A program made the position numbers and the translations under genes. Below, in pieces: positions 1-8,202 of a stretch of DNA of 55,603 nt. The stretch lies in assembly GCA_017936925.1 (NCBI GenBank), contig JAGBEP010000015.1, forward strand, positions 1 to 55,603, given 5' to 3'. The notes beneath the pieces were generated by a model. The model did no database searches, was not told the origin of the DNA, and was given only the letters and a program-made list of their open reading frames with translations. This DNA is from Clostridia bacterium (GTDB lineage: Bacteria; Bacillota; Clostridia; TANB77; CAG-508). Within the stretch, counting starts at the first letter, position 1, and each line of letters starts with the position of its first letter.

Positions 1-1
1 T

Positions 2-1084
2 ACAACAACAATTGATCAATTGGTTGATTATATTGATAATGATTTGAGTATTAGCATAGATGATACAAGTAATTATGAAAATCAGGTATGGGTAAATTCT
101 TCAGATTCTGATAGAGAAAATAAATTGTCTGCAATTGCTTACGAACCAAATGAAGCAGGAAATTATTTGAAAACTGAAACTCAGTTACAGGATGATAAGG
201 GAAGAGCTTATGTTGTGAAGAATGGTGATACTACAACTTCAAATAATATATCTTTCTCTGCAAATACATTAATGGAAGATAAGCCAATAACAGTTTCATA
301 TGGAAAAATTGCATTAGCAGGAGAGAGTGACACTCAAGCTGCTACAAGGGTAGTAAGTGATGAGCCTGTTGGTAAATTAGATACAACTAGAGCAGAACTT
401 TCTGGAGAGAATGTAGTTCAGACTGATGGTACAGATAAGAAATTGAAGTTCTTAACGTATGAAACACAACAAGTAGATTTAGGATATATTTATACATTAA
501 AAACAGGAAATTCAGGAAATACAAATGATGTATATAATACAAGATTAACTTCACAATTAGTACCAAAGACTTATACACCTAAGGCTGGCGAAGAAGGTAC
601 AATGTATACAACATCAATTAAAATTGTTACGACAGCTCAAGCAAATGAACAGGCTATTAATAATATGAACTATGATAACTTGGTTGAGGTTGCAATGTAT
701 AGTAATACTGCAGGTAGAAGGGATATGCAAGCTATACCAGGTAATGCAAATATGATAGCTAAAGATTATAAAGCTTATGAAGCTGGATATAAGAAAAACT
801 ATACAGATGATACATGGTATGCTAATGAGATAGAATATACATCTGGTACAGGGGTAGATTCACAAATGTATAAGGTTTATACAGAACGTGATGCTTATGC
901 AGCTAGAGATACTGTTACATTCTCTGAACCTACAGGTTTGAGCTTAACAAGACAGAGAATTAATATAATAGTTCAAATCATATTAATAGGATTGATAATA
1001 GCAGCATTTGCAACTATAGGTGTTACAGTAACTATTGTTCTTAAAAAAACTAAATATGATGATATAGATATTCTAAAGTCATAA
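2..1084 (+). CDS. C-terminal part of a membrane-anchored surface protein (5' end outside window)
   Basis: The reading frame is open from the first bases of the window, so this is the C-terminal part (about 360 residues) of a longer protein; the TTG at 20 has no ribosome binding site and is unlikely to be the start. The visible part is rich in Thr, Asn, Asp and Tyr, as in extracellular beta-rich wall proteins, and has almost no Cys. It ends in one hydrophobic segment (about nt 960-1045) followed by a short charged tail (KKTKYDDIDILKS), which fits a C-terminal transmembrane anchor with a cytoplasmic tail. No LPxTG motif was seen. A perfect-stem terminator follows, so the transcription unit ends here. 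I do not recognise a named family; adhesin or isopeptide-type surface protein is an inference from composition and topology. Confidence 0.7.
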   Translation, partial: TTTIDQLVDYIDNDLSISIDDTSNYENQVWVNSSDSDRENKLSAIAYEPNEAGNYLKTETQLQDDKGRAYVVKNGDTTTSNNISFSANTLMEDKPITVSYGKIALAGESDTQAATRVVSDEPVGKLDTTRAELSGENVVQTDGTDKKLKFLTYETQQVDLGYIYTLKTGNSGNTNDVYNTRLTSQLVPKTYTPKAGEEGTMYTTSIKIVTTAQANEQAINNMNYDNLVEVAMYSNTAGRRDMQAIPGNANMIAKDYKAYEAGYKKNYTDDTWYANEIEYTSGTGVDSQMYKVYTERDAYAARDTVTFSEPTGLSLTRQRINIIVQIILIGLIIAAFATIGVTVTIVLKKTKYDDIDILKS

Positions 1085-1133
1085 AAAATAGTTTTAAAAT
1101 AATTGAATTTGCTTAAGCAATGAGAAAAAAGAG

Positions 1134-1170
1134 TATGAGACTACACTTGAATTGTAGTCTCATATTTTTT
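1134..1170 (+). terminator. Rho-independent terminator after the surface protein
   Basis: A 12-bp perfect stem (1134-1145 with 1153-1164, TATGAGACTACA / TGTAGTCTCATA) with a 7-nt loop is followed by six T. The inner 10 bp of this stem recur in the terminator after sigE at 26380-26405. Confidence 0.9.
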
Positions 1171-1229
1171 ATTTTAAATAGTTTAGAATGGTGAATTAAA
1201 TGGCCATAAAATTGCATGAATTTCAAGAG

Positions 1230-1258
1230 TTGAAATATACTTTATAAAAATATATAAT
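1230..1258 (+). promoter_or_regulatory. Sigma-A-type promoter for the pgeF-like gene
   Basis: TTGAAA at 1230-1235 and TATAAT at 1253-1258 are separated by 17 nt. The predicted transcription start near 1265 leaves a leader of about 18 nt before the ATG at 1283. Confidence 0.75.
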
Positions 1259-1282
1259 ATATCATGAAAGTGATGGTGGAGA

Positions 1283-2074
1283 ATGAGAGATTTAACTAAT
1301 GATAATATTGTTCAGTTTAGTAAAAATGGAATTAATTATATTCAGTTTAGAATTTTAAATGACTTAGGAATTAAGCATGCATATTCGCTTAAGACTGATG
1401 GAATTAATTTTATGCATACTGGCGGTGAGTTAGCTACGGAAAAGAAAAGTTATAAAAAACTTTGTGATGCTATAGGATTGGATTTTACACGAATAGCTAA
1501 ACCTAAGCAGGAACATACAAATAAAATAAAAATGGTAGATAAACCTTATTCTCCAGAAGAAATAGGCAGTTATGATGGACTTATTACGGATAAGGCAAAT
1601 GTTGTTCTTGCAACTGTGAATGCTGATTGCATTTTATATTTATTATATGATAGAAAAAACAAAGTAATTGCAAATGTTCATTCGGGTTGGAGGGGCTCTT
1701 ATCAGAGAATTGTTGAGAATGCAATTGACAAAATGATAGAAGAATATGGAACGAATTCGAAGGATTTAATTGTTTGTATTTGTCCTAGTATTAGAAAATG
1801 TTGTTTTGAAGTTGACAGAGATGTTAGGGATATGTTTTATGATAGATTTTCTTTTTTAGACGAAATAAATAAATTTATTTTAAATGGTTTTGCCGAAAAT
1901 AAATTTTATTTGGATACGGTAGGAATTAATAATTGTTTACTTATTCAAAAAGGTGTAAAAAGGGAAAATATTTATGATTCTGGAATTTGTAGTGTGTGTA
2001 ATGATGATTTAATTCATTCTTATAGAACAGAGGGAAAATCTTATAATCGTGCTACTGCGATTATTTCTTTATAG
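1283..2074 (+). CDS. pgeF: Laccase-domain (YfiH/PgeF) purine nucleoside phosphorylase-type protein
   Basis: This 263-residue protein belongs to the PgeF/YfiH/LACC1 family, once called polyphenol oxidase. Characterised members act on purine nucleosides and, in E. coli, correct misincorporated residues in peptidoglycan precursors. The expected zinc/active-site residues are visible: H78 in KQEH, C116 in VNADC and H133 in NVHSGWRG. Length matches the family. The ATG at 1283 has a GGTGGA sequence only about 2 nt upstream, which is too close to be ideal, but no better in-frame start exists. The uracil-DNA glycosylase gene begins 15 nt after the stop, so the two are probably cotranscribed from the promoter at 1230. 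Confidence 0.9.
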   Translation: MRDLTNDNIVQFSKNGINYIQFRILNDLGIKHAYSLKTDGINFMHTGGELATEKKSYKKLCDAIGLDFTRIAKPKQEHTNKIKMVDKPYSPEEIGSYDGLITDKANVVLATVNADCILYLLYDRKNKVIANVHSGWRGSYQRIVENAIDKMIEEYGTNSKDLIVCICPSIRKCCFEVDRDVRDMFYDRFSFLDEINKFILNGFAENKFYLDTVGINNCLLIQKGVKRENIYDSGICSVCNDDLIHSYRTEGKSYNRATAIISL

Positions 2075-2089
2075 TTTGGATGTGGAAAA

Positions 2090-2635
2090 ATGTTTGATAG
2101 TTTTGAAGAATTGGAAAAAGAATTAGAAAATTGTAATAAGTGTAAACTGTGTAAAAATAGAAATAATATTGTTCTTGGTTGTGGAAATAAAAATGCTAAA
2201 GTAATGTTTATTGGGGAAGGTCCTGGTGCAGATGAGGATGCTCAAGGTATTCCTTTTGTTGGTAAAGCAGGAAAGCTTATGGATCAAGCTTTTAAAGGTG
2301 TTGGTATTAATCGTGAGGATGTCTATATTGCAAATATTGTTAAGTGTAGGCCACCTATGAATAGAAATCCAGAGCAAGATGAAGTTAATGCTTGTTTAGA
2401 TTATTTGAGATCACAGGTTATGATTGTGAAACCGGAAATTATTGTACTTTTAGGAAGTGTTGCTTTAAAAGCCATATTGGGCAAAGATTATTCTATTACA
2501 GCTTCTAGAGGAAAGTGGATTGAGAAAAAGGGAATAAAATATATGCCTACTTTTCATCCAGCTGCTTTGCTTAGAGATGAAACTAAAAAGATTAGCTTTT
2601 GGAAAGACTTGAAGGAAGTTAAGAAATATATGTAG
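2090..2635 (+). CDS. Family 4 uracil-DNA glycosylase with [4Fe-4S] cluster
   Basis: This 181-residue enzyme removes uracil from DNA as the first step of base excision repair. The family 4 layout is complete: an N-terminal CxxC pair (within CNKCKLC, residues 15-21), the glycosylase motif GEGPGADEDAQG (residues 42-53), the remaining cluster cysteines C86 (VKCRPP) and C102 (NACL), and the C-terminal HPAALLR motif with H156. The C86 and C102 positions coincide with those I recall for the Thermus enzyme. It lies 15 nt after the pgeF-like gene in the same orientation. No obvious terminator follows within the next 100 nt. Confidence 0.95.
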   Translation: MFDSFEELEKELENCNKCKLCKNRNNIVLGCGNKNAKVMFIGEGPGADEDAQGIPFVGKAGKLMDQAFKGVGINREDVYIANIVKCRPPMNRNPEQDEVNACLDYLRSQVMIVKPEIIVLLGSVALKAILGKDYSITASRGKWIEKKGIKYMPTFHPAALLRDETKKISFWKDLKEVKKYM

Positions 2636-2727
2636 AAATTTGTGGATAAATTTATTTTTAATTTTATTTCTAAATTAGAATCTAAAAATAAGGAGAATAT
2701 TGAAAATTTATGTTGTGATATATCATA

Positions 2728-2756
2728 ATGAAATTTTTAATAAAGTGTGGTATAAT
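2728..2756 (+). promoter_or_regulatory. Extended -10 promoter of the small higher-GC gene
   Basis: A TGG element directly precedes TATAAT at 2751-2756 (extended -10). The -35 region ATGAAA at 2728-2733, 17 nt upstream, matches the consensus at 4 of 6 positions. Confidence 0.7.
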
Positions 2757-2759
2757 AAA

Positions 2760-2782
2760 ATTATTCACTATGAGTGAATAAT
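2760..2782 (+). promoter_or_regulatory. Palindrome at the predicted transcription start (operator or 5' hairpin)
   Basis: A 10-bp perfect inverted repeat ATTATTCACT / AGTGAATAAT with a 3-nt centre begins 4 nt after the -10 hexamer, so it covers the predicted +1 and the 5' end of the mRNA. It could be a repressor operator or a stabilising 5' hairpin; nothing in the sequence separates the two. Confidence 0.6.
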
Positions 2783-2803
2783 TTATATTAGGAGGATGAT
2801 TCT

Positions 2804-3283
2804 ATGAGAGCATCTTATTCATCAGTGGCACGGAAAATGAGAAAAATGTTTTCTATCCGTTTACTGGAAGGTGGTGAGTATTTTTTAGAAAATGGCGCTG
2901 TCTTGGGACGGGTAGACGAACTGAGCATTTCTCAGTATTTTGTTGAGACACCAGAAGGAATCCAACTCCTTGTCTTTGCCAAAAATCTGAAAAAGAAGTC
3001 GGGCAGAGATATTAAGGTTTCGGATGTTGTGTTCTTGCAGAAGTTCGATGGTGAAAACCGTGTGATTCTTCGAAAGAAGTATCAGATTGCTCTGATGAGC
3101 GACTCTATGTTTCAAGCTAATGAAGTCAAGCCGATTGGGTATGCGGAGGTGACAGAGGAAGGTCTGTTGATAGGGTTACCTGATTTGTCTGTGGACGAAG
3201 TAGTGACGGAATATGAGGAACTCGATGATGGAAGAAGAGTTTATCTCAGAGCTTCTAGAGAGAAAAAACTGAAGAATACGTAA
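2804..3283 (+). CDS. Hypothetical 159-residue protein of atypical composition
   Basis: The product is not recognised. It has a basic start (RKMRKMFSIR), a beta-rich middle and a charged C-terminus (ASREKKLKNT); there is no signal peptide, membrane segment or metal motif. An AGGAGG site at 2791-2796 sits 7 nt before the ATG, which fixes the start. The gene stands alone: extended -10 promoter and palindrome upstream, strong GC hairpin downstream. Codon choice differs from the neighbours (CTG, CGG, CTC, GAC, CCG appear often, where flanking genes nearly always use A/T in third position). This suggests acquisition from a less AT-rich donor. The M20 peptidase and unknown gene at 34.2-36.9 kb have a similar style. 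Confidence 0.75.
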   Translation: MRASYSSVARKMRKMFSIRLLEGGEYFLENGAVLGRVDELSISQYFVETPEGIQLLVFAKNLKKKSGRDIKVSDVVFLQKFDGENRVILRKKYQIALMSDSMFQANEVKPIGYAEVTEEGLLIGLPDLSVDEVVTEYEELDDGRRVYLRASREKKLKNT

Positions 3284-3295
3284 AATCCGTAAGGG

Positions 3296-3320
3296 AGGCG
3301 CAGTGTGAGCTGCGCCTTTT
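3296..3320 (+). terminator. GC-rich terminator of the small higher-GC gene
   Basis: The stem AGGCGCAG / CTGCGCCT (3296-3303 with 3310-3317) with a 6-nt loop is followed by a short T run. It is much richer in GC than the native terminators of the window. Confidence 0.85.
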
Positions 3321-3388
3321 CTCTATTGATTAATTAAGTCTGGATTTGTTATTTATACTGTGATAAAATTGTTTTACAGGAGTTAATA

Positions 3389-6300
3389 ATGGAATTTAAA
3401 ATTGTTTATGGTTGTAGTGGTTCAGGTAAAACCACATATATTTATAATGAAATAAAAGAAAAGATTAAAAAAGAAAATAAAATTTATATTATTGTTCCAG
3501 AGCAATTTTCTTTTTCGGCTGAGAATCATTTGCTTAATGTTATTGATGGAAAATCAAGTGTTAATGCTGAAGTTTTAACACTAAGTAGAATGGCTGATAG
3601 AGTTATTTCAGAAACAGTAGGAAATGGTAAAAGTCATTTATCTAATATAGGTAAGTCAATGATAATTTATGATGCTATTGATTCCTTAAAAAGGAATATG
3701 TATTTTTTATCTGGTGCTGATAAGAATTTGGAACTTGCGTCTAGAATGATTACTGAATTTAAAAAACACGGTGTTAAGGCTGATAATTTATCTAATGTGT
3801 CTGAAAAAATTGATGATAAATATTTACAGCTTAAGATTGAGGATAGCAAGAAGATTTTAGAAAAATATCAGGAGCGTATAGAAGAAAATTATATTGATGA
3901 GTCTGATTCTTTGGAGATTTTGGCTGATAATATAGAGATGTCTAATTTATTTAATGATGCTGTATTTTATATAGATGAATTTGCTGGCTTTACTCCTAAT
4001 GAGTATCATGTTATTGATAAATTGTGTACAATTGCTAGTGAAATTACAGTTACGATTTGCACAGATTCTTTAGAAAATGTGGAAAACATTGATGAAAATT
4101 TATTTTATTTTAATAATTTAACTGCTGAAAAATTACTAGAGATTGCTAAGAAAAATGGATGTTTTATAGATAGAATTAAATTAGGTGACTCGAAAAGATT
4201 TAATAGTGAGGAGCTTCTTTGTTTAGAAAAAAATATTTATAGAATAAATGAAGAAAAATTTAACAAACAGACTTCGGATATTAGTTTATTTATTGCTAAA
4301 AATCCTGAATCTGAGGTTAAAAATGTTGCGCAAGAGATATTAAAACTTGTGAAAAATGATAAATATAGGTTTAAGGATATTGCTGTTGTTTGTGCTAATA
4401 TTGATAATTATTCTAGTGATATAAAAGCTTGTTTCGAAAAATATGGTATTCCTGTTTTTATTGATGAAAAAAAAGATATTAATAATAATATTTTGATGAA
4501 ATATATAGTTTCTTTGCTTAATATCTTTACAACTAATTTTTCATATGAAGCTATGTTTTCTTATATTAAATGTGGAATTTTAAATATTTCAGAAGATGAT
4601 ATTTTTACATTAGAAAATTATATTAATAAATGGGGAATAAAGGGAAATAAGTGGTATAAGGAAGATTTTTCTTTTGAAGAAAAAAATGATATTCAGGATA
4701 GAATGAATATTGTGAGAAGAAGAATTATTGAGCCTGTTTTGGAATTTAGAAAAAATTTACTAAAAGAAAAAACAGCAGTAGAGATTTGTGAAAGTTTATA
4801 TACTTTTATTGAAAAAAATAATATTCAGGAAAATATTTTAAATAAGGCTAAAGTTTTTGAAGAAAATGGTAATATAGATGTCGCAGAAGAGTATAGAAAT
4901 GGGATTAAATTATTTTTTGATGTTTTAGATGAGATTGTTTTAATTTTTGATAATGAAAAAATGAGTTTTGAGAGATTTAATAAAATCTTGCAGATTGGAA
5001 TTTCTAAATCAGAGTTTGGAAAAATTCCTACTTTTTTTGACCAAGTATTATTTGGTGATATTGATCGTTCTAAAACTAAAGATATTAAAGCTTTATTTTT
5101 ATTAGGACTTAATGATGGTGTTATTCCAAATGTTGCTCGTGATGAAGGATTTTTTAATGATAAGGATAGAAAAATATTGAAAGAAAATAATGTTGAACTG
5201 GCTAAAAATTCAACAGAGCTTTTATATGAAAATCAGTTTAATATTTATAAAGTATTATCTACGCCTACGAATAGATTATTTTTATCATATGCTGTTTCTG
5301 ATAAAGATGGTAGAGCACTAAGAAGTTCTATATTAATTACGCAGATAAAAAGAATTTTTACTAATCTTTTGGAAGATAGTGATGTTATTGAGTCTAAGTT
5401 TATGCTTACTACTAAGGACGCTACTTTGGACTATGCTGTTGAGAAATATCAAGAATTTGTTGATGATGAAGAAATAAGTCAAGAGTGGCTTGATGTTATT
5501 GCTTGGTATGAAAAAAATGATAAGGAAAGAATATCAAGAATTTTTAGAGGTGCTAGATTTACAAATATTCCGGAAGTGATTTCTACAGAGAATGTTAAAA
5601 AATTATATGGTGATACTTTAAGAACTAGTGTTTCTAGGCTTGAACAATATAGGAGATGTCCTTTTTCTTTTCATATGAAATATGGATTAAAATTAAAAGA
5701 AGAAGATGAATTTAAAATTAGATCTTTAGATACCGGAAACTTTATGCACGAAGTTATTGATGACGTTTTTGAAAAAATAGAAGAAGATGAATTAGATTTA
5801 AAGAATATTTCTAAAGAAGAATTGTATTTGGTTGTTGATGAAATTATTAATAAAAAGCTTGGTATGAGTAAAAATTATATTTTTTCAAGTTCACCAAAAT
5901 TTATTGCATTGACTAGAAGACTTAAAAATGTTGTATATCAATCTATTGACTATATAGTTGAGCAGATTAAAAATTCAAAGTTTGAACTTTATGGTCATGA
6001 AGTTGAATTTAGTGAGAAATCTGAATTTAAGCCAATGAAAATTGGACTTGAGGATGGTAAACAGGTTGTTGTTACTGGAAAAATTGACAGAGTTGATGTT
6101 GCTAAGATTGATGATCATAGTTATGTTAGGATTATTGATTATAAATCTTCTGCAAGGGATGTTGATTTAAATCAAGTTGTTGCAGGTATTCAAATTCAGC
6201 TTTTAACTTATTTAGATGAAATGACTGAACAAAAAAATTTTGAGTCTGCTGGTATTTTATATTTTGGTTTGCTTGATACTATTGTTAAAGCAAATAGGAA

Positions 6301-6730
6301 TATGAGTGATGAGGAGATAAAGAAACAATTAAACAAAAAGTTTAGAATGAATGGGCTTGTTATTGCCGATTTAGAAATTATAAAGATGATGGATTCTAGG
6401 ATTAGTCCGTCTAATTATTCTGATTCTGTACCTGTTTATTTGGATAAGGAAGGGAATATTAGTAAATCTAAGTCAAGTGTTTTAGATAGAGAAAAGTTTG
6501 ACAGATTGCAAAAATATACTAAGTATGTTATTAAAGAAATTTCAAAAGAAATTTTTAGTGGAAAAGTAGATATTAAACCATTTTATATGAATAAGAAGAC
6601 TCCTTGTGAGTATTGTGAATATAAATCTATTTGTAATTTTGATTCGAAATTTAAGGATAACGATTATAAATATATAAAGAATTATTCAAAAGATTTTGTT
6701 GTTGAAGAAATTTTAAAAAGAGAAAACTGA
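3389..6730 (+). CDS. addB: AddB, ATP-dependent helicase/nuclease subunit B
   Basis: AddB is the second subunit of the AddAB helicase-nuclease that processes double-strand breaks to Chi for RecA loading. The 1113-residue length fits. Walker A motif GCSGSGKT lies at residues 8-15. The RecB-like nuclease motif IIDYKSS has D917 and K919. The iron-sulfur cysteines that staple the nuclease domain are C757 (RRCPF), C1073, C1076 and C1082, with the C-x2-C-x5-C spacing of Bacillus AddB. The start ATG follows ACAGGAG. In most Firmicutes addA directly follows addB, but here the gene ends in a terminator and the next gene is on the other strand. Confidence 0.95.
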   Translation: MEFKIVYGCSGSGKTTYIYNEIKEKIKKENKIYIIVPEQFSFSAENHLLNVIDGKSSVNAEVLTLSRMADRVISETVGNGKSHLSNIGKSMIIYDAIDSLKRNMYFLSGADKNLELASRMITEFKKHGVKADNLSNVSEKIDDKYLQLKIEDSKKILEKYQERIEENYIDESDSLEILADNIEMSNLFNDAVFYIDEFAGFTPNEYHVIDKLCTIASEITVTICTDSLENVENIDENLFYFNNLTAEKLLEIAKKNGCFIDRIKLGDSKRFNSEELLCLEKNIYRINEEKFNKQTSDISLFIAKNPESEVKNVAQEILKLVKNDKYRFKDIAVVCANIDNYSSDIKACFEKYGIPVFIDEKKDINNNILMKYIVSLLNIFTTNFSYEAMFSYIKCGILNISEDDIFTLENYINKWGIKGNKWYKEDFSFEEKNDIQDRMNIVRRRIIEPVLEFRKNLLKEKTAVEICESLYTFIEKNNIQENILNKAKVFEENGNIDVAEEYRNGIKLFFDVLDEIVLIFDNEKMSFERFNKILQIGISKSEFGKIPTFFDQVLFGDIDRSKTKDIKALFLLGLNDGVIPNVARDEGFFNDKDRKILKENNVELAKNSTELLYENQFNIYKVLSTPTNRLFLSYAVSDKDGRALRSSILITQIKRIFTNLLEDSDVIESKFMLTTKDATLDYAVEKYQEFVDDEEISQEWLDVIAWYEKNDKERISRIFRGARFTNIPEVISTENVKKLYGDTLRTSVSRLEQYRRCPFSFHMKYGLKLKEEDEFKIRSLDTGNFMHEVIDDVFEKIEEDELDLKNISKEELYLVVDEIINKKLGMSKNYIFSSSPKFIALTRRLKNVVYQSIDYIVEQIKNSKFELYGHEVEFSEKSEFKPMKIGLEDGKQVVVTGKIDRVDVAKIDDHSYVRIIDYKSSARDVDLNQVVAGIQIQLLTYLDEMTEQKNFESAGILYFGLLDTIVKANRNMSDEEIKKQLNKKFRMNGLVIADLEIIKMMDSRISPSNYSDSVPVYLDKEGNISKSKSSVLDREKFDRLQKYTKYVIKEISKEIFSGKVDIKPFYMNKKTPCEYCEYKSICNFDSKFKDNDYKYIKNYSKDFVVEEILKREN

Positions 6731-6744
6731 GTTTTCTCTTTTTT
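6716..6744 (+). terminator. Terminator overlapping the end of addB
   Basis: A 12-bp stem AAAAGAGAAAAC / GTTTTCTCTTTT (6716-6727 with 6731-6742) with the TGA stop codon as its 3-nt loop ends in a T run. It closes the addB unit. Confidence 0.8.
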
Positions 6745-6779
6745 GATTTGCTGTAATAGAAATAATATTGATTACTGAA

Positions 6780-7880
6780 TTATTCACCAAATATAAATTC
6801 TTTTAAAGTTGTGATTATTTCTTGTATTTTTGAAATTTTTTTGGTTGTTGTTATAACGGGCAGATAATTACTATATTCTTTAGGTATGTCAATTACTTTT
6901 CCATATTTTATTATTTGGTCTTTTTTGAATGCGATATCTTGTGACATTTTTTCACAGAATTCAGCATAAAATGTGTAATTTTCTGGAATAATTAATAAAT
7001 CTTTAAAGTCTCTTAAATCATTTTCAAAGTCTCTGATGTCGTCGAATGTTTCGATTTTAACAAATTTGCTTTTGAAACATGATTCAATAATTTTGTTTTG
7101 AATTTTTATACACATATTTGTTATGCTTTTTTTCTTTGAGTCAATTTGTATTTGTAATAGTTTTGATTTTTCAAATGTAGTATCTGTTGTTTGAAGTTTG
7201 TTAGATATAGAAACTAAATCTGTTTCTATATTTAATAGTTTATCAAATAAGTTTTCTATTTCTAAAAATGTTTCTTCATTAGAAATGTTAGAGAAAGCTC
7301 TTTGAAACATTGGTGAGCCATATAATGTACTAAAATATAAAGGCTCATCACCTGTGAAAAACATCATTTGAGAAAGTAGAGCGCATTCTAGTGGATAGAA
7401 TTCTGGACTTTCAGATACGAATGACATTCCATAATAGGTTACTGAGTCAAATGTATTTATTTTTGATGTTCTTGTTGCTAATAATTGAACAGCAGCTTCG
7501 TTTAGGGCTAAACCAGTTTCTGTAGTTAAATCGTATAATCCTAATTTTGTAAGTTTTCCTTTGGAATCTTTGAATTCTTGTAGATAGTGTATACATTCGT
7601 GTATTGCTGGTATATCCATATTTGATAAATCTAATTTTTCGTTGAAATATATTGCGTTATTCCCATATACATATTTTGCACTACTTCCATCTTGCATTTT
7701 TGCTTTATACATATCTAATCTAGATATTTGTATAAATAATGCGCTTTGTGATAAGTGTAATTCAGGAAAAGATTTGCATAGTTTTGCAGATATGTATGAT
7801 GCGATTTTATTTATTTGTAAAGTATTTAATTTTTGTATGTTTTCTAGTCCTTCTTTTTTTAATAATAAATGAATCCCCAT
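6780..7880 (-). CDS. HExxH-containing putative metallopeptidase of unknown family
   Basis: This 366-residue protein has no signal peptide or clear membrane span, so it is probably cytoplasmic. It carries H94-E95-C-I-H98 in IHECIHYLQ and, 29 residues later, ALNEAA with E128. A HExxH followed by an NE-type third ligand is the layout of gluzincin metallopeptidases, so zinc binding is plausible. The C-terminal half is charged and helical (residues 200-300), with Asp/Lys-rich stretches. The start follows AGGGAG. A TATAAT lies upstream on the minus strand (7918-7913) without a good -35, and a WalR-like direct repeat in the canonical orientation lies 44 nt further upstream, consistent with an activated promoter. 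It diverges from the dockerin protease gene. The substrate is unknown. Confidence 0.6.
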   Translation of the reverse strand: MGIHLLLKKEGLENIQKLNTLQINKIASYISAKLCKSFPELHLSQSALFIQISRLDMYKAKMQDGSSAKYVYGNNAIYFNEKLDLSNMDIPAIHECIHYLQEFKDSKGKLTKLGLYDLTTETGLALNEAAVQLLATRTSKINTFDSVTYYGMSFVSESPEFYPLECALLSQMMFFTGDEPLYFSTLYGSPMFQRAFSNISNEETFLEIENLFDKLLNIETDLVSISNKLQTTDTTFEKSKLLQIQIDSKKKSITNMCIKIQNKIIESCFKSKFVKIETFDDIRDFENDLRDFKDLLIIPENYTFYAEFCEKMSQDIAFKKDQIIKYGKVIDIPKEYSNYLPVITTTKKISKIQEIITTLKEFIFGE

Positions 7881-8202
7881 GATATCTCCCTTAGAATCTT
7901 TCGTATAGTTAGATTATACTAAGTTTTAGATTTGAAAGATATAACATTTTTATTAAAAAAACATTACAAACAAATTACAAGGAACAAGGATGAATCTAAT
8001 TTGTTTCTACCTAGAGGTTTAGATGTTTTTATAAACTTTTGTAAATAAAAAGATATAATAAAAAAATATTTCTAAAATTTTGACTAAAAAACTTGTATTC
8101 CGTAGGTTTTTTATTATTTTTATATATGTAATTTTTTATTTATAGTACTTGAAAAAATATAAAAAAAATTTAAAATATAGGCATATTATAAGGAGAGATG
8201 TA
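7881..8202. other. Divergent intergenic region between HExxH gene and dockerin protease
   Basis: These 322 nt hold the minus-strand TATAAT at 7913-7918, the WalR-like box at 7963-7979 and a plus-strand TATAAT at 8054-8059 with no convincing -35 element. The rest is AT-rich without an ORF carrying a ribosome binding site. No riboswitch fold was recognised. Confidence 0.6.
7963..7979 (-). promoter_or_regulatory. WalR-like box between divergent genes
   Basis: ATTACA-AACAA-ATTACA on the plus strand reads TGTAAT-N5-TGTAAT on the minus strand, an exact match to the WalR consensus TGTWAH-N5-TGTWAH. Relative to the minus-strand -10 it lies at about -57 to -73, a position suited to activation of the HExxH gene. 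Confidence 0.5.

Noticed and set aside
8149..8202. N-terminal extension of the dockerin protease from ATG 8149
   Set aside because: The 18 extra residues are Lys-rich, precede a good ribosome binding site and would bury the signal peptide.
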